64,000 nucleotides of DNA from Polyangiaceae bacterium (GTDB lineage: Bacteria; Myxococcota_A; Polyangia; Polyangiales; Polyangiaceae), in NCBI GenBank assembly GCA_019637295.1, contig JAHBVX010000009.1, positions 186,001-250,000 on the forward strand, written 5' to 3'. Each line of letters begins with the position of its first letter. The first letter of the stretch is position 1. This document shows, piece after piece, positions 54,126-61,574 of this stretch. The notes under the pieces were generated by a model that was given only the letters and a program-made list of their open reading frames with translations, did not search any database and was not told the origin of the DNA. The translations under genes were made by a program, and so were the position numbers.

Positions 54126-55382
54126 ATGAGACGACTAGTGGCGATTGCGTTGATCTGGCTGGGCTGCGCCGCTGCCTGGCTCGTGCTCGGCTCCACCCTG
54201 GTGGTTCGCTCCGGCGAGGTCTCCACCAGCCTCGAGCGCGAGGTACACGCGCTATGGGGACCGCCGATCGATCAGGGCCCGCCAGCCGGACAGCTCGTCG
54301 ACCTCGCGCAGCCGCCCCCGGTCGCCGATCCTGACCAGGCCCCAGCGCCGGCCGTCGTCCAGGCGCCACTCCGCCAATCCAAGCTCGACGTGGCCCTCGC
54401 GCTCACCCAGCGCAAGAAGGGCTTGATCTGGTTTCCGACCTACGACGTCGACTTCTCCGGCGTCTACACGTTTCAGAACACGGCCGAGGGTCCGCGCCGG
54501 CTCGACGTCAGGTTCCCGCTGGTGCGGGACAACGCGCTGTACGAGGGGTTCGAGGTGAGCCGCAACGGCGAGCCGGTGGACGTTGACGTTCGGGACGGCG
54601 AGGCGCGCTTCGGCGACGACCTCGCCGCCGGCGAGCAGCGCGCCTACACCATCGCCTATCGCTCACGCGGTAGCAGCCGCTGGGGCTACGAGCTGACGGC
54701 ACAGACCGGCAAGGTGGAGGGCTTCGATCTCACGCTGCGCACCGACTTCGCTGACGTCAACTTCCCGAGCGGCACCGTCTCGCCCAGCGAGCACGCCCGG
54801 GACGGCGCGGGTTGGCGCGGACGCTGGCAGTTCAAGAGCTTGGTCGCGAGTACGCCCATCGGCGTCGAGCTGCCTCAGCTGATCAACCCGGGGCCGCTCG
54901 CCTCGCGCATCACCTTCTTCGCGCCGGTCAGCTTGTTGTTCTTCTTCTTCGTCGTCGCCATCCTGGCGGTCGCGCAGAAGAAGGAGCTCCATCCGCTGCA
55001 CTACTTCTTCCTGGGCTGCGCGTTCTTCGCCTTTCACCTCTTGTTCTCGTATCTGGTGGATCACGTCTCGGTGTCCATCGCGTTCGGGTTGTCAGCGGTC
55101 GTGTCCGTCGCGCTCACCGTCAGCTACGCGCGGCTGTTCGTGGGTTGGAAGTTCGCTGTGCGCGAGGTGGGTGGCGCGCAGCTGCTCTACCTGGTGCTGT
55201 TCTCGTTCACGTTCTTCTGGAGCGGCTTCACCGGCCTCGCCGTCACCATCGGTGCGATCCTCACGCTCTTCGTCGTGATGCAGATCACCGGGCGCAAGAG
55301 CTGGAGAGAGCTGCTGTCGGAGCCCGCGGAAACGAGCCGCTGCGCCAGCCCCTATCGCTGCGCCCACGCCCTCGGCGAGTAG
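54126..55382 (+). CDS. creD: CreD-family inner membrane protein
   Basis: A 418-residue membrane protein from the ATG at 54126, which has GGAGGAG upstream. One N-terminal helix (about 4-24) is followed by a large periplasmic domain (about 60-265) and then six helices, including L-H-P-L-H-Y-F-F-L-G-C-A-F-F-A-F-H-L-L and W-S-G-F-T-G-L-A-V-T-I-G-A-I-L-T-L-F, both conserved in CreD. E. coli CreD belongs to the CreBC regulon and affects colicin E2 tolerance and envelope integrity; its biochemistry is unknown. No creBC genes are adjacent. Confidence 0.85.
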   Translation: MRRLVAIALIWLGCAAAWLVLGSTLVVRSGEVSTSLEREVHALWGPPIDQGPPAGQLVDLAQPPPVADPDQAPAPAVVQAPLRQSKLDVALALTQRKKGLIWFPTYDVDFSGVYTFQNTAEGPRRLDVRFPLVRDNALYEGFEVSRNGEPVDVDVRDGEARFGDDLAAGEQRAYTIAYRSRGSSRWGYELTAQTGKVEGFDLTLRTDFADVNFPSGTVSPSEHARDGAGWRGRWQFKSLVASTPIGVELPQLINPGPLASRITFFAPVSLLFFFFVVAILAVAQKKELHPLHYFFLGCAFFAFHLLFSYLVDHVSVSIAFGLSAVVSVALTVSYARLFVGWKFAVREVGGAQLLYLVLFSFTFFWSGFTGLAVTIGAILTLFVVMQITGRKSWRELLSEPAETSRCASPYRCAHALGE

Positions 55383-55464
55383 CCGACGCACGCACGCGCC
55401 GCTCCTCGCCCGGGTCTCGCGCGAAAACTTTGCGCGTTCTGGCCTCGAGAAGCAGGACTCAGGC

Positions 55465-55481
55465 TTGGCACGCGACGTGCT
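55465..55481 (+). promoter_or_regulatory. Possible sigma-54 promoter before the radical SAM gene
   Basis: TTGGCACG-N4-GTGCT has GG (55467-55468) and GC (55479-55480) separated by exactly 10 bases, the key feature of sigma-54 -24/-12 elements. A start point about 12 bases downstream would fall almost on the ATG at 55494, leaving little leader, which weakens the case. Confidence 0.3.
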
Positions 55482-55493
55482 CTGCAGGCGACG

Positions 55494-56594
55494 ATGCATC
55501 CTGGCCGCGCTCGCGATCTCAGCCACGCCCCCATCAACGTCTACTGGGAGATGACCCGAGCCTGCTCGCTCGCCTGCCGCCACTGTCGCGCGAGCGCGTT
55601 GCCGCAGCCGGATCCGGCAGAGCTGGACACGGAGCAGGCGTTCGCCTTGGTCGATCAGGTGCGGCGGCTCGGGAGCATGCTGATCCTGACTGGGGGCGAT
55701 CCTCTGGAGCGCCCGGATCTGTTCGAGATCATCGCCTATGCACGCGCGCTGCACGTGCCGGTGGCGGTGACGCCCGCCACGACGCCAAAGCTGACCGAGC
55801 AGCTGGTCGCTGAGCTCAAGGAGGCGGGTGTCGCGGCGCTTGGTCTGTCCCTGGACGGCTCGACGCCCGAGCGACACGACGCGTTCCGCGCGGTGGCTGG
55901 CACCTTCGAGTGCGCCATGCGCGCGCTCGAGTGGGCGAAGGGCGCCAGGCTCCCAGTGCAGGTCAACACCACCGTCAGCCGCCAGACCCTCGACGATCTG
56001 CCCGCGGTGTTCGACTTGCTGCGCACCCGGGCGTGCCCTCCAGTGGTGCGCTGGAGTCTGTTCCTGGTCGTGCCCACGGGGCGCGCCAGCTCGTCGGATC
56101 TGCCGAGCCCTCACGAGGTGGAGGAGATGTTTGGTTGGGTGTACGAGGCTAGCGACACCGCGCCCTTCCACATCAGCACCGTCGAAGCCCCGCACTACCG
56201 CCGCTACTGGATGGAGCGGCGCCTGGCCGAAGGCGGCAGCGTCGAGGAGCTCTTGACCCACGGTCGCCGTCAGGGGTTCGGCGTCCGCGATGGTCACGGG
56301 GTGATCTTCGTCTCCCACCTGGGCAACGTCTATCCCGCGGGGTTTCTGCCGGAGCCGCTGCTGGGCAACGTGAAGGACACGAGCCTGGTCGAGCTGTATC
56401 GGAGCCACCCGGGTCTGCTGGCGTTGCGAGACGAGTCCCGTCTGTGCGGCAAGTGCGCGAGCTGCGAATACCGGCGCATCTGCGGCGGCTCGAGGTCCCG
56501 GGCGTTCGGCGTCACCGGCGACGTGTTCGCCGAAGAGCCCACCTGCTCGTACATCCCCAAGGGGACGGCTGCGCTGGACGCGCGCCCGAGCTGA
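55494..56594 (+). CDS. Radical SAM/SPASM protein (TIGR04053-like)
   Basis: A 366-residue enzyme. The radical SAM cluster motif C-S-L-A-C-R-H-C is at about 24-31, with the glycine-rich L-T-G-G-D-P-L following. The C-terminal SPASM part has C-G-K-C-A-S-C-E-Y-R-R-I-C-G-G-S-R-S-R-A and a later Cys, for auxiliary Fe-S clusters. The sequence resembles the AhbD/NirJ haem-modifying branch and TIGR04053. The substrate (a haem intermediate or a peptide) is unknown, and no precursor peptide gene was seen. It is convergent with cdaR, with no base between the stops. Confidence 0.88.
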   Translation: MHPGRARDLSHAPINVYWEMTRACSLACRHCRASALPQPDPAELDTEQAFALVDQVRRLGSMLILTGGDPLERPDLFEIIAYARALHVPVAVTPATTPKLTEQLVAELKEAGVAALGLSLDGSTPERHDAFRAVAGTFECAMRALEWAKGARLPVQVNTTVSRQTLDDLPAVFDLLRTRACPPVVRWSLFLVVPTGRASSSDLPSPHEVEEMFGWVYEASDTAPFHISTVEAPHYRRYWMERRLAEGGSVEELLTHGRRQGFGVRDGHGVIFVSHLGNVYPAGFLPEPLLGNVKDTSLVELYRSHPGLLALRDESRLCGKCASCEYRRICGGSRSRAFGVTGDVFAEEPTCSYIPKGTAALDARPS

Positions 56595-57563
56595 CTACCA
56601 GCGCACGTTGACCGTGGGCGGCTGGATCTCGGCGTCCGCGTGGGCCAGGTCGAGGGTCACCTTCGCCGTCAGCGAACCGCGCTTCTGCTTCTCGAGGTCG
56701 AGGCCAGAGACCTTCGTCAGATCCACCCGCGGCACGACCTGCTCCGGCCGCAGCGCGCGCACCACCTCGGGGGGGCCGATGACGGTGACGTCGACGGTGC
56801 GCGGCGAGACGACTCCATTCTGCACGCCCACTACCTCCACCGGTCGCTTGGCGAAGCGCGCTTCGCTGACGCGGCGGGCGATCACGACACTGACCGTCGC
56901 CGTGCGCGGGCCGATGTAGCTCATGCGGTTGGGCGGCGCGTCCAGGGCGATGGGCCGGCGATAGACCCCTTCGGTGAGGCCGGACACGTCGAACGCGGCG
57001 AGCCGCACGAACTGCAGGGTCTCCACCGAGCTCTGGGGGCCGCGGACCGTCATCTCCTGAGGCTCGACCTCGGGTTCCCCTTTGACCACGTAGCCCTCGG
57101 CGGGCTTGCTCGTGATCGACGCTTGCACCGGGATGAGCCGAGTGACCACGTCTTGCCACTCCAGGTCGATGTGGGGTGGGTCGACGATGGTGATGTCCAC
57201 CCCCGGGGGCAGCGAGAACATCTTGTCTTCGAACGTGAGCGTGTCTCTTCGTCCGTCGCGGAGATCCACCTCCACCGGTGCGACGCCGGTCGCGATCAAG
57301 CGGTCGATGTCGCGGGTGGAGCCTCGCAGCGTCACGTGGATGCTGGCGGGGATGGGCGTCATCAGCTCGCGCTTGGCGGCATCCGGTGGCAAGCGCATGA
57401 CCACGCCGACGGGAACGGTACGCTGCTGCTGATCTTCTTGCCCCTTCTGATAAGCGAACAGCCCGAGCGCGATGGTCATGGCCAGCGCCTTGAGGCCGAG
57501 GTTCGCCGTCGTGGCTTCTCGGAGCCAACTCAGCAGCGCTGCGACGATTTCCGATAGTCTCAT
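56595..57563 (-). CDS. cdaR: YbbR-domain protein (CdaR-type)
   Basis: A 322-residue protein with one N-terminal membrane helix (about 22-40, L-G-L-K-A-L-A-M-T-I-A-L-G-L-F-A) and about three YbbR-like repeats outside (V-x-V-x-G-P-x-S-x-V-E-T-L and V-I-G-P-P-E-V-V-R-A-L). In Firmicutes CdaR binds and controls the diadenylate cyclase CdaA. It starts 4 bases after the cdaA stop, so the pair is co-translated. Confidence 0.88.
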   Translation of the reverse strand: MRLSEIVAALLSWLREATTANLGLKALAMTIALGLFAYQKGQEDQQQRTVPVGVVMRLPPDAAKRELMTPIPASIHVTLRGSTRDIDRLIATGVAPVEVDLRDGRRDTLTFEDKMFSLPPGVDITIVDPPHIDLEWQDVVTRLIPVQASITSKPAEGYVVKGEPEVEPQEMTVRGPQSSVETLQFVRLAAFDVSGLTEGVYRRPIALDAPPNRMSYIGPRTATVSVVIARRVSEARFAKRPVEVVGVQNGVVSPRTVDVTVIGPPEVVRALRPEQVVPRVDLTKVSGLDLEKQKRGSLTAKVTLDLAHADAEIQPPTVNVRW

Positions 57564-57567
57564 GGCG

Positions 57568-58725
57568 TCACGCCTTGGCGTCGTCCCGCGCGGAGAGGGC
57601 GTCCTCGTCGTCGTCGTCGTCGTCGTCCTCGTCCTCGTCGCGCACCCGGCTGATGGCGATGGGGCCCGGCTTGATCAGCTCTCCGCCCACGGGCGTGCGG
57701 ATGGGGAGCACGCTGGTCCGCGACGCTGGGGCCTCGTCCGTGCTGATGCGGGGCCGGAGCGGTGCGGGCGCCGGAGGCGGCTGACTCTCGCGAGTGGCCT
57801 CCTCCACCGCGGGGGGTGGGGGCGTCGGCTCGCGGCGCTCGACGGGCGGCGGGCGCGGCGTGGGCGTGTCCGCCGCCTGGGTCAAGATGCTGGGGAGCAG
57901 CGAGCGCCGATCCTTCGCGCGCTTCTTGCTGCGGAACTTGGGGCTGAAGATGGCCTCGAGCATGGCGCGGAGCTTGGGGCCATCGAGCCCGCTGGCGATG
58001 TTGCCGTTGAACACGAAGCTGATCGTGCCGCGCTCCTCGCTCACGACCACGACCACGGCGTCGGTCTCTTCGGAGATGCCGAGCGCGGCGCGGTGACGGG
58101 AGCCGAAGCTCTCGTCCACGACCTTGCCCTCGGGCATGGGGAAGAATACCCCCGCCTTGGCGATGCGAAGGTTGCGGATGATCACCGCGCCGTCGTGCAA
58201 GCGGTTGATCCCCTCGGGCACGAACAAGCTGACCAAGAGCTCGCGAGAGACCGCCGCGTCCAGCACGTGGCCCTTGTGGGCGCCCACGAACTCGTCGAGG
58301 TTCGCCTCCTGCTCGAAGGTGATGATCGCGCCGATGCGGTGGCGAGCCAGTTCGGTCGCGGCCTCCACCACCTCGTCGATCACCTTGCTCTCCTGGGAGC
58401 GGGCGAGGCCGCCCAGCCAAGCGCGGCTCCCGACGCGCTGCAGCCCGCGGCGAATGTCGTTCTGAAACACCACCACGATCACCAAGATGATGCTGGAGAT
58501 GAGCGCACCCAGGATGCTGAGCACGGTGACGAGCTGAAGCCACTGCGCCACCAGGTAGAAGCCGAACACGACCGCCAGGCCCAGCCCGACCTGCATCGCG
58601 CGAGTGCCTCGCAGCACGAGCAGGGCGCGGTAGAGCACGTAGTAGACCAGGAGCACGTCCAGCGCGTCCCGCCCCAGCTGCGCGGGGGTGCGCGCCTGAA
58701 AATACTCGAGCAGGCGCTCAAGCAT
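57568..58725 (-). CDS. cdaA: Diadenylate cyclase CdaA (DAC domain)
   Basis: A 385-residue membrane cyclase. Three N-terminal helices (about 20-90) are followed by the DAC domain (about 115-260) with D-G-A (178-180) and R-H-R (210-212), the catalytic motifs that join two ATP into c-di-AMP. A C-terminal extension of about 110 residues, Pro-rich and ending in an acidic run of Asp/Glu, is absent from the ~270-residue Firmicute enzymes and could be regulatory. Its start overlaps folP by 8 bases; it precedes cdaR. Confidence 0.95.
   Translation of the reverse strand: MLERLLEYFQARTPAQLGRDALDVLLVYYVLYRALLVLRGTRAMQVGLGLAVVFGFYLVAQWLQLVTVLSILGALISSIILVIVVVFQNDIRRGLQRVGSRAWLGGLARSQESKVIDEVVEAATELARHRIGAIITFEQEANLDEFVGAHKGHVLDAAVSRELLVSLFVPEGINRLHDGAVIIRNLRIAKAGVFFPMPEGKVVDESFGSRHRAALGISEETDAVVVVVSEERGTISFVFNGNIASGLDGPKLRAMLEAIFSPKFRSKKRAKDRRSLLPSILTQAADTPTPRPPPVERREPTPPPPAVEEATRESQPPPAPAPLRPRISTDEAPASRTSVLPIRTPVGGELIKPGPIAISRVRDEDEDDDDDDDEDALSARDDAKA
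57601..57638. repeat. GTC trinucleotide run inside cdaA
   Basis: A near-perfect run of GTC/CTC triplets on the plus strand, which encodes on the minus strand the acidic tail of CdaA (Asp and Glu only, about 12 residues). Gain or loss of triplets would change tail length without shifting the frame. Confidence 0.7.
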
Positions 58726-59581
58726 GGGTCACCTCCGGCGGGCGGCCGAGCGCTCGACCCAGCGCCAGCGCTTGTCGGACGGCGAATACGTCGTGGACTC
58801 GCAGCATCGCCGCGCCCGCGCTCGCGGCATGAAGGCAGGCCGCGATGGTGCCCCCGAGACGTTCGCCCGGGGCTGCGCTCCCCACTTCCGCGATGAACGA
58901 CTTGCGGCTGGGGCCAACGACGATCGGCGCGCCGAGCGCTGTCAACTCGGACAGGCGGGCCAGCAGGGTGAGGGAGTGACGCGCGTTCTTCGCGAAGCCC
59001 AGGCCGGGATCGAGGAAGCAGCGCTCAACGGCGAGGCCCCGAGCCCGAGCGCGCTCGCGAGCCGCGCTCCACTCCCGCGCCACGTCCGCGACGACGTCGT
59101 CGTAGGCGTCGTCCGCGTACTGCGAGAAGCCGCGCATCTCGCTCATGCTGCCCCGGGAGTGCATCAAGATCAGCGTTGCGTCATGGCGCGCGGTCACGCT
59201 TGCGAGGTCCGGATCAGCGAGACACGACACGTCGTTGACGTAGCGTGCGCCGAGGCCGAGCATGCGCTCGGCGACCAACGGGTCCTGCGTGTCGATGCTG
59301 ACGACGGCCCCGCGCGCGAGCGCGTGGCGCACCACGGGCTCGATGCGGCGGAGCTGCTCGTCGGCCCCGACGGGCGTCGACCCGGGCCGCGTCGACTCTC
59401 CGCCGATGTCGAGCACGTCCGCGCCTGCCGCGAGCAGCGAGTCGACGTGCGCACGAGCAGCATCGGGCTCGAGGAACGCGCCGCCGTCGGAGAAGGAATC
59501 CGGGGTCACGTTCACCACGCCGAGCAGCCTCACACCCGGGCCAGGTGTTGGACTGCGACGTTCGGTGACTCTCGTCCCCAC
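58718..59581 (-). CDS. folP: Dihydropteroate synthase
   Basis: A 287-residue DHPS from the GTG at 59581; the frame continues upstream over the promoter region without similarity. Family signatures are L-G-V-V-N-V-T-P-D-S-F-S-D-G-G (about 20-34), D-I-G-G-E-S-T-R-P-G (about 57-66), Y-V-N-D-V-S and G-P-S-R-K-S-F, all lining the pterin or pABA sites. It makes dihydropteroate from pABA and the pterin diphosphate in folate synthesis, the target of sulfonamides. It opens the folP-cdaA-cdaR operon. Confidence 0.95.
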   Translation of the reverse strand: MGTRVTERRSPTPGPGVRLLGVVNVTPDSFSDGGAFLEPDAARAHVDSLLAAGADVLDIGGESTRPGSTPVGADEQLRRIEPVVRHALARGAVVSIDTQDPLVAERMLGLGARYVNDVSCLADPDLASVTARHDATLILMHSRGSMSEMRGFSQYADDAYDDVVADVAREWSAARERARARGLAVERCFLDPGLGFAKNARHSLTLLARLSELTALGAPIVVGPSRKSFIAEVGSAAPGERLGGTIAACLHAASAGAAMLRVHDVFAVRQALALGRALGRPPEVTHA

Positions 59582-59619
59582 TCTCTTCGGGTAGCAAGAC
59601 CTGGGCCGACGCGCAAGGT

Positions 59620-59632
59620 ATTGATATTCAAT
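59620..59632. promoter_or_regulatory. Inverted repeat in the folP/pgpH intergenic region
   Basis: ATTGA-TAT-TCAAT is a perfect palindrome and the only AT-rich spot in the 187-base spacer between the divergent folP operon and the PgpH-like gene. It could be an operator or an AT-rich promoter element for either side. A GC-rich palindromic run (CCCGGGTCCCGGGCCCGG) lies about 25 bases further on. Confidence 0.3.
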
Positions 59633-59768
59633 GTCGAATCCGGCCGAAAATGCCCCGGGTCCCGGGCCCGGCGGGCAGCCCCGCAGGGCGGCCAGCCGTG
59701 GCCGTCGCGAGCCGGTGACGTGGGCGGCAAGCGTGGTAGCGTAGCCCTCGGCCATTTGGCGTCGCCCC

Positions 59769-61574
59769 ATGCTGCGAACGCGCGTGAAAGCCGCTCCCGT
59801 CGCGGGGGTCATCATCAGCCTGCTGTGCGCGGTGGTGCTCACCGCCCTGTCCGTCGCGGACCACTTCGTCCAGCGCTGGGCGCCAGCCATGGGGTCGCCC
59901 GCGCCAGTGACGGTTCGTGTGCCCTACGGTCCGCGCTTGGTGCGGGACCAGGTGAGCGACCGGGTCGACATCGAGTACGCCCACGCTCATGTCGTGGTGC
60001 CACGGGGCACGGTCTTGCGCGCCGAGAAGCCCGAGCACTGGACGGCGTTCTTGTACGAGTCCGCCCACCGCCCTCCCTCGACCGGCAGGCTCGTCGGCGT
60101 CTTCGCCATCTTCTTCACGCTCATGATGGGGCTGACCGCGTACTTGAGGAGCTTCGCTCGCGGTCGCCTTCGTCTGTTGCGCGTTCAGATCGGCTTGGTG
60201 GTGCTGATGACGGCCCTGGTCGTCGTGGGCAAGGGGCTGCTCTTGTTCACCTCGTTGCCCGAGTATTGGATCCCGATCGCTACGGTGCCGCTCTGGGTTG
60301 CGTCGAGCTTCGATCGCCGAACGGCGTTCCTGGTGACCGTGGTGGTCGCGTTCCAGGTCGCGTTGTTGCTCGGGCTGGATCTGGTGCTCTTGTGCGTCAT
60401 GCTGGCGCGCGGCATGGGGTCCACGTTGCTCTACGTCGACAAGAAGCACGCCCGTCAGATGGTCGCGAGCGGGAGCATTGGCGGCTTGTGCGCCATGGTC
60501 TTGTTCGCGGCGCTCATGCTCATGTTCGAGGGGCGAGTGGACGTGGTCGCGGATCTGCTCGCGCTCGAGGGGTCTTCACTGCTCGCCTGTTTCGGCGGCG
60601 GCGTGGTGGGTGGCTTGATCGCCGCGCTGTTTCGCGCGCCGGTGGCGCGTCTGCTGGGCGACGTCCCGCGGGATCGGCTGGTCGACCTCTCGGATCTGGA
60701 GCAGCCGCTCTTGGTCAAGCTCTCCCGCGAGGCGCCGGGTACCTACGAGCACTCTCGGGCCATGGCCAACCTGGCCGAGCAGGCCGCCAGCGCGATCGGG
60801 GCCGACGCGCTGCTCACCCGTGTGGGCGCCTACTACCACGACCTCGGCAAGACGGTGCAGGCCAAGTACTTCGTGGAGAATCTGAGCCCCGACGAGCGCT
60901 CTCCCCACGATGAGCTCGATCCCGAGGTCAGCGCGGACGCGATCATGGCCCACGTCGTGGTCGGTACCAAGATCCTCCGCGACGGGGGCGTGCCCGAGCC
61001 CGTCGTCGAGTTCGCCTACACCCATCACGGCACGCAGCTCGTCGAGTACTTCTGGAACAAGTGCCAGCAGCAGGGCAACCCGGGCGAACTGACCGAGGAT
61101 GCGTTCCGGTATCCAGGCATGACGCCGCAGACCAAGGAGACCGCGATCGTCATGCTCGTGGACTCGATCGAGGCGGCATCCCGAACGGTGGAGCCCCCGG
61201 AGCGCGCCGCCTTCGAGCAGATGATTCAGCGCATCGTGTTCACGAAGGTGCAGACCGGACAGCTCGATGACTCGGGGCTGGAGATGAAGGATCTGAACGT
61301 CATCGTGACCCGCATGGCGGACACCCTCGTGAACATGCACCACCATCGCATCAAGTATCAGTGGCAGGCCAAGCGGGCGGAGGAGTTTGGGGTGCCGTCC
61401 AGCGCGGTTCACGACTCCATCCCGGACATCGAGGTTCATCGCGACAGTGCTCCGGTCCATGCGCCGACAGCAGAAGAGCCGCCTCCCTCGGTCGAGGACT
61501 TGGCCGCTACCCTCGAGAGCGGCACTGCCGCCGAGGTGACGGGCGACGACCCCTCCACGGAGCGCGTGGAGTGA
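59769..61574 (+). CDS. PgpH-like 7TM-HD phosphohydrolase, probable c-di-AMP phosphodiesterase
   Basis: A 601-residue protein. One N-terminal helix (8-29), about 75 extracytoplasmic residues and about six further helices (about 107-300) precede an HD domain: Y-E-H-S-R-A-M-A-N-L, then Y-Y-H-D-L-G-K, then M-A-H-V-V-V-G and Y-T-H-H-G-T, then V-D-S-I-E-A-A. The order matches PgpH of Listeria, which hydrolyses c-di-AMP to pApA, but the extracytoplasmic domain is much shorter. Its position opposite cdaA-cdaR supports this role. It overlaps the next gene (GTGA at 61571). Confidence 0.88.
   Translation: MLRTRVKAAPVAGVIISLLCAVVLTALSVADHFVQRWAPAMGSPAPVTVRVPYGPRLVRDQVSDRVDIEYAHAHVVVPRGTVLRAEKPEHWTAFLYESAHRPPSTGRLVGVFAIFFTLMMGLTAYLRSFARGRLRLLRVQIGLVVLMTALVVVGKGLLLFTSLPEYWIPIATVPLWVASSFDRRTAFLVTVVVAFQVALLLGLDLVLLCVMLARGMGSTLLYVDKKHARQMVASGSIGGLCAMVLFAALMLMFEGRVDVVADLLALEGSSLLACFGGGVVGGLIAALFRAPVARLLGDVPRDRLVDLSDLEQPLLVKLSREAPGTYEHSRAMANLAEQAASAIGADALLTRVGAYYHDLGKTVQAKYFVENLSPDERSPHDELDPEVSADAIMAHVVVGTKILRDGGVPEPVVEFAYTHHGTQLVEYFWNKCQQQGNPGELTEDAFRYPGMTPQTKETAIVMLVDSIEAASRTVEPPERAAFEQMIQRIVFTKVQTGQLDDSGLEMKDLNVIVTRMADTLVNMHHHRIKYQWQAKRAEEFGVPSSAVHDSIPDIEVHRDSAPVHAPTAEEPPPSVEDLAATLESGTAAEVTGDDPSTERVE

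Noticed and set aside
57472-58896. Plus-strand frame with a run of valines opposite cdaA and cdaR
   Set aside because: The valine run is the antisense reading of the Asp/Glu triplet tract; cdaA has complete catalytic motifs on the other strand.
59650-59672. Terminator from the GC-rich palindrome CCCGGGTCCCGGGCCCGG
   Set aside because: No T-tract, and it lies in a divergent promoter region where no transcript should end.
58724-60913. 729-codon plus-strand frame across folP and the PgpH-like gene
   Set aside because: It runs antisense to folP and out of frame with the HD protein, both of which have clear family motifs; its own translation is Arg/Gly-rich without similarity.
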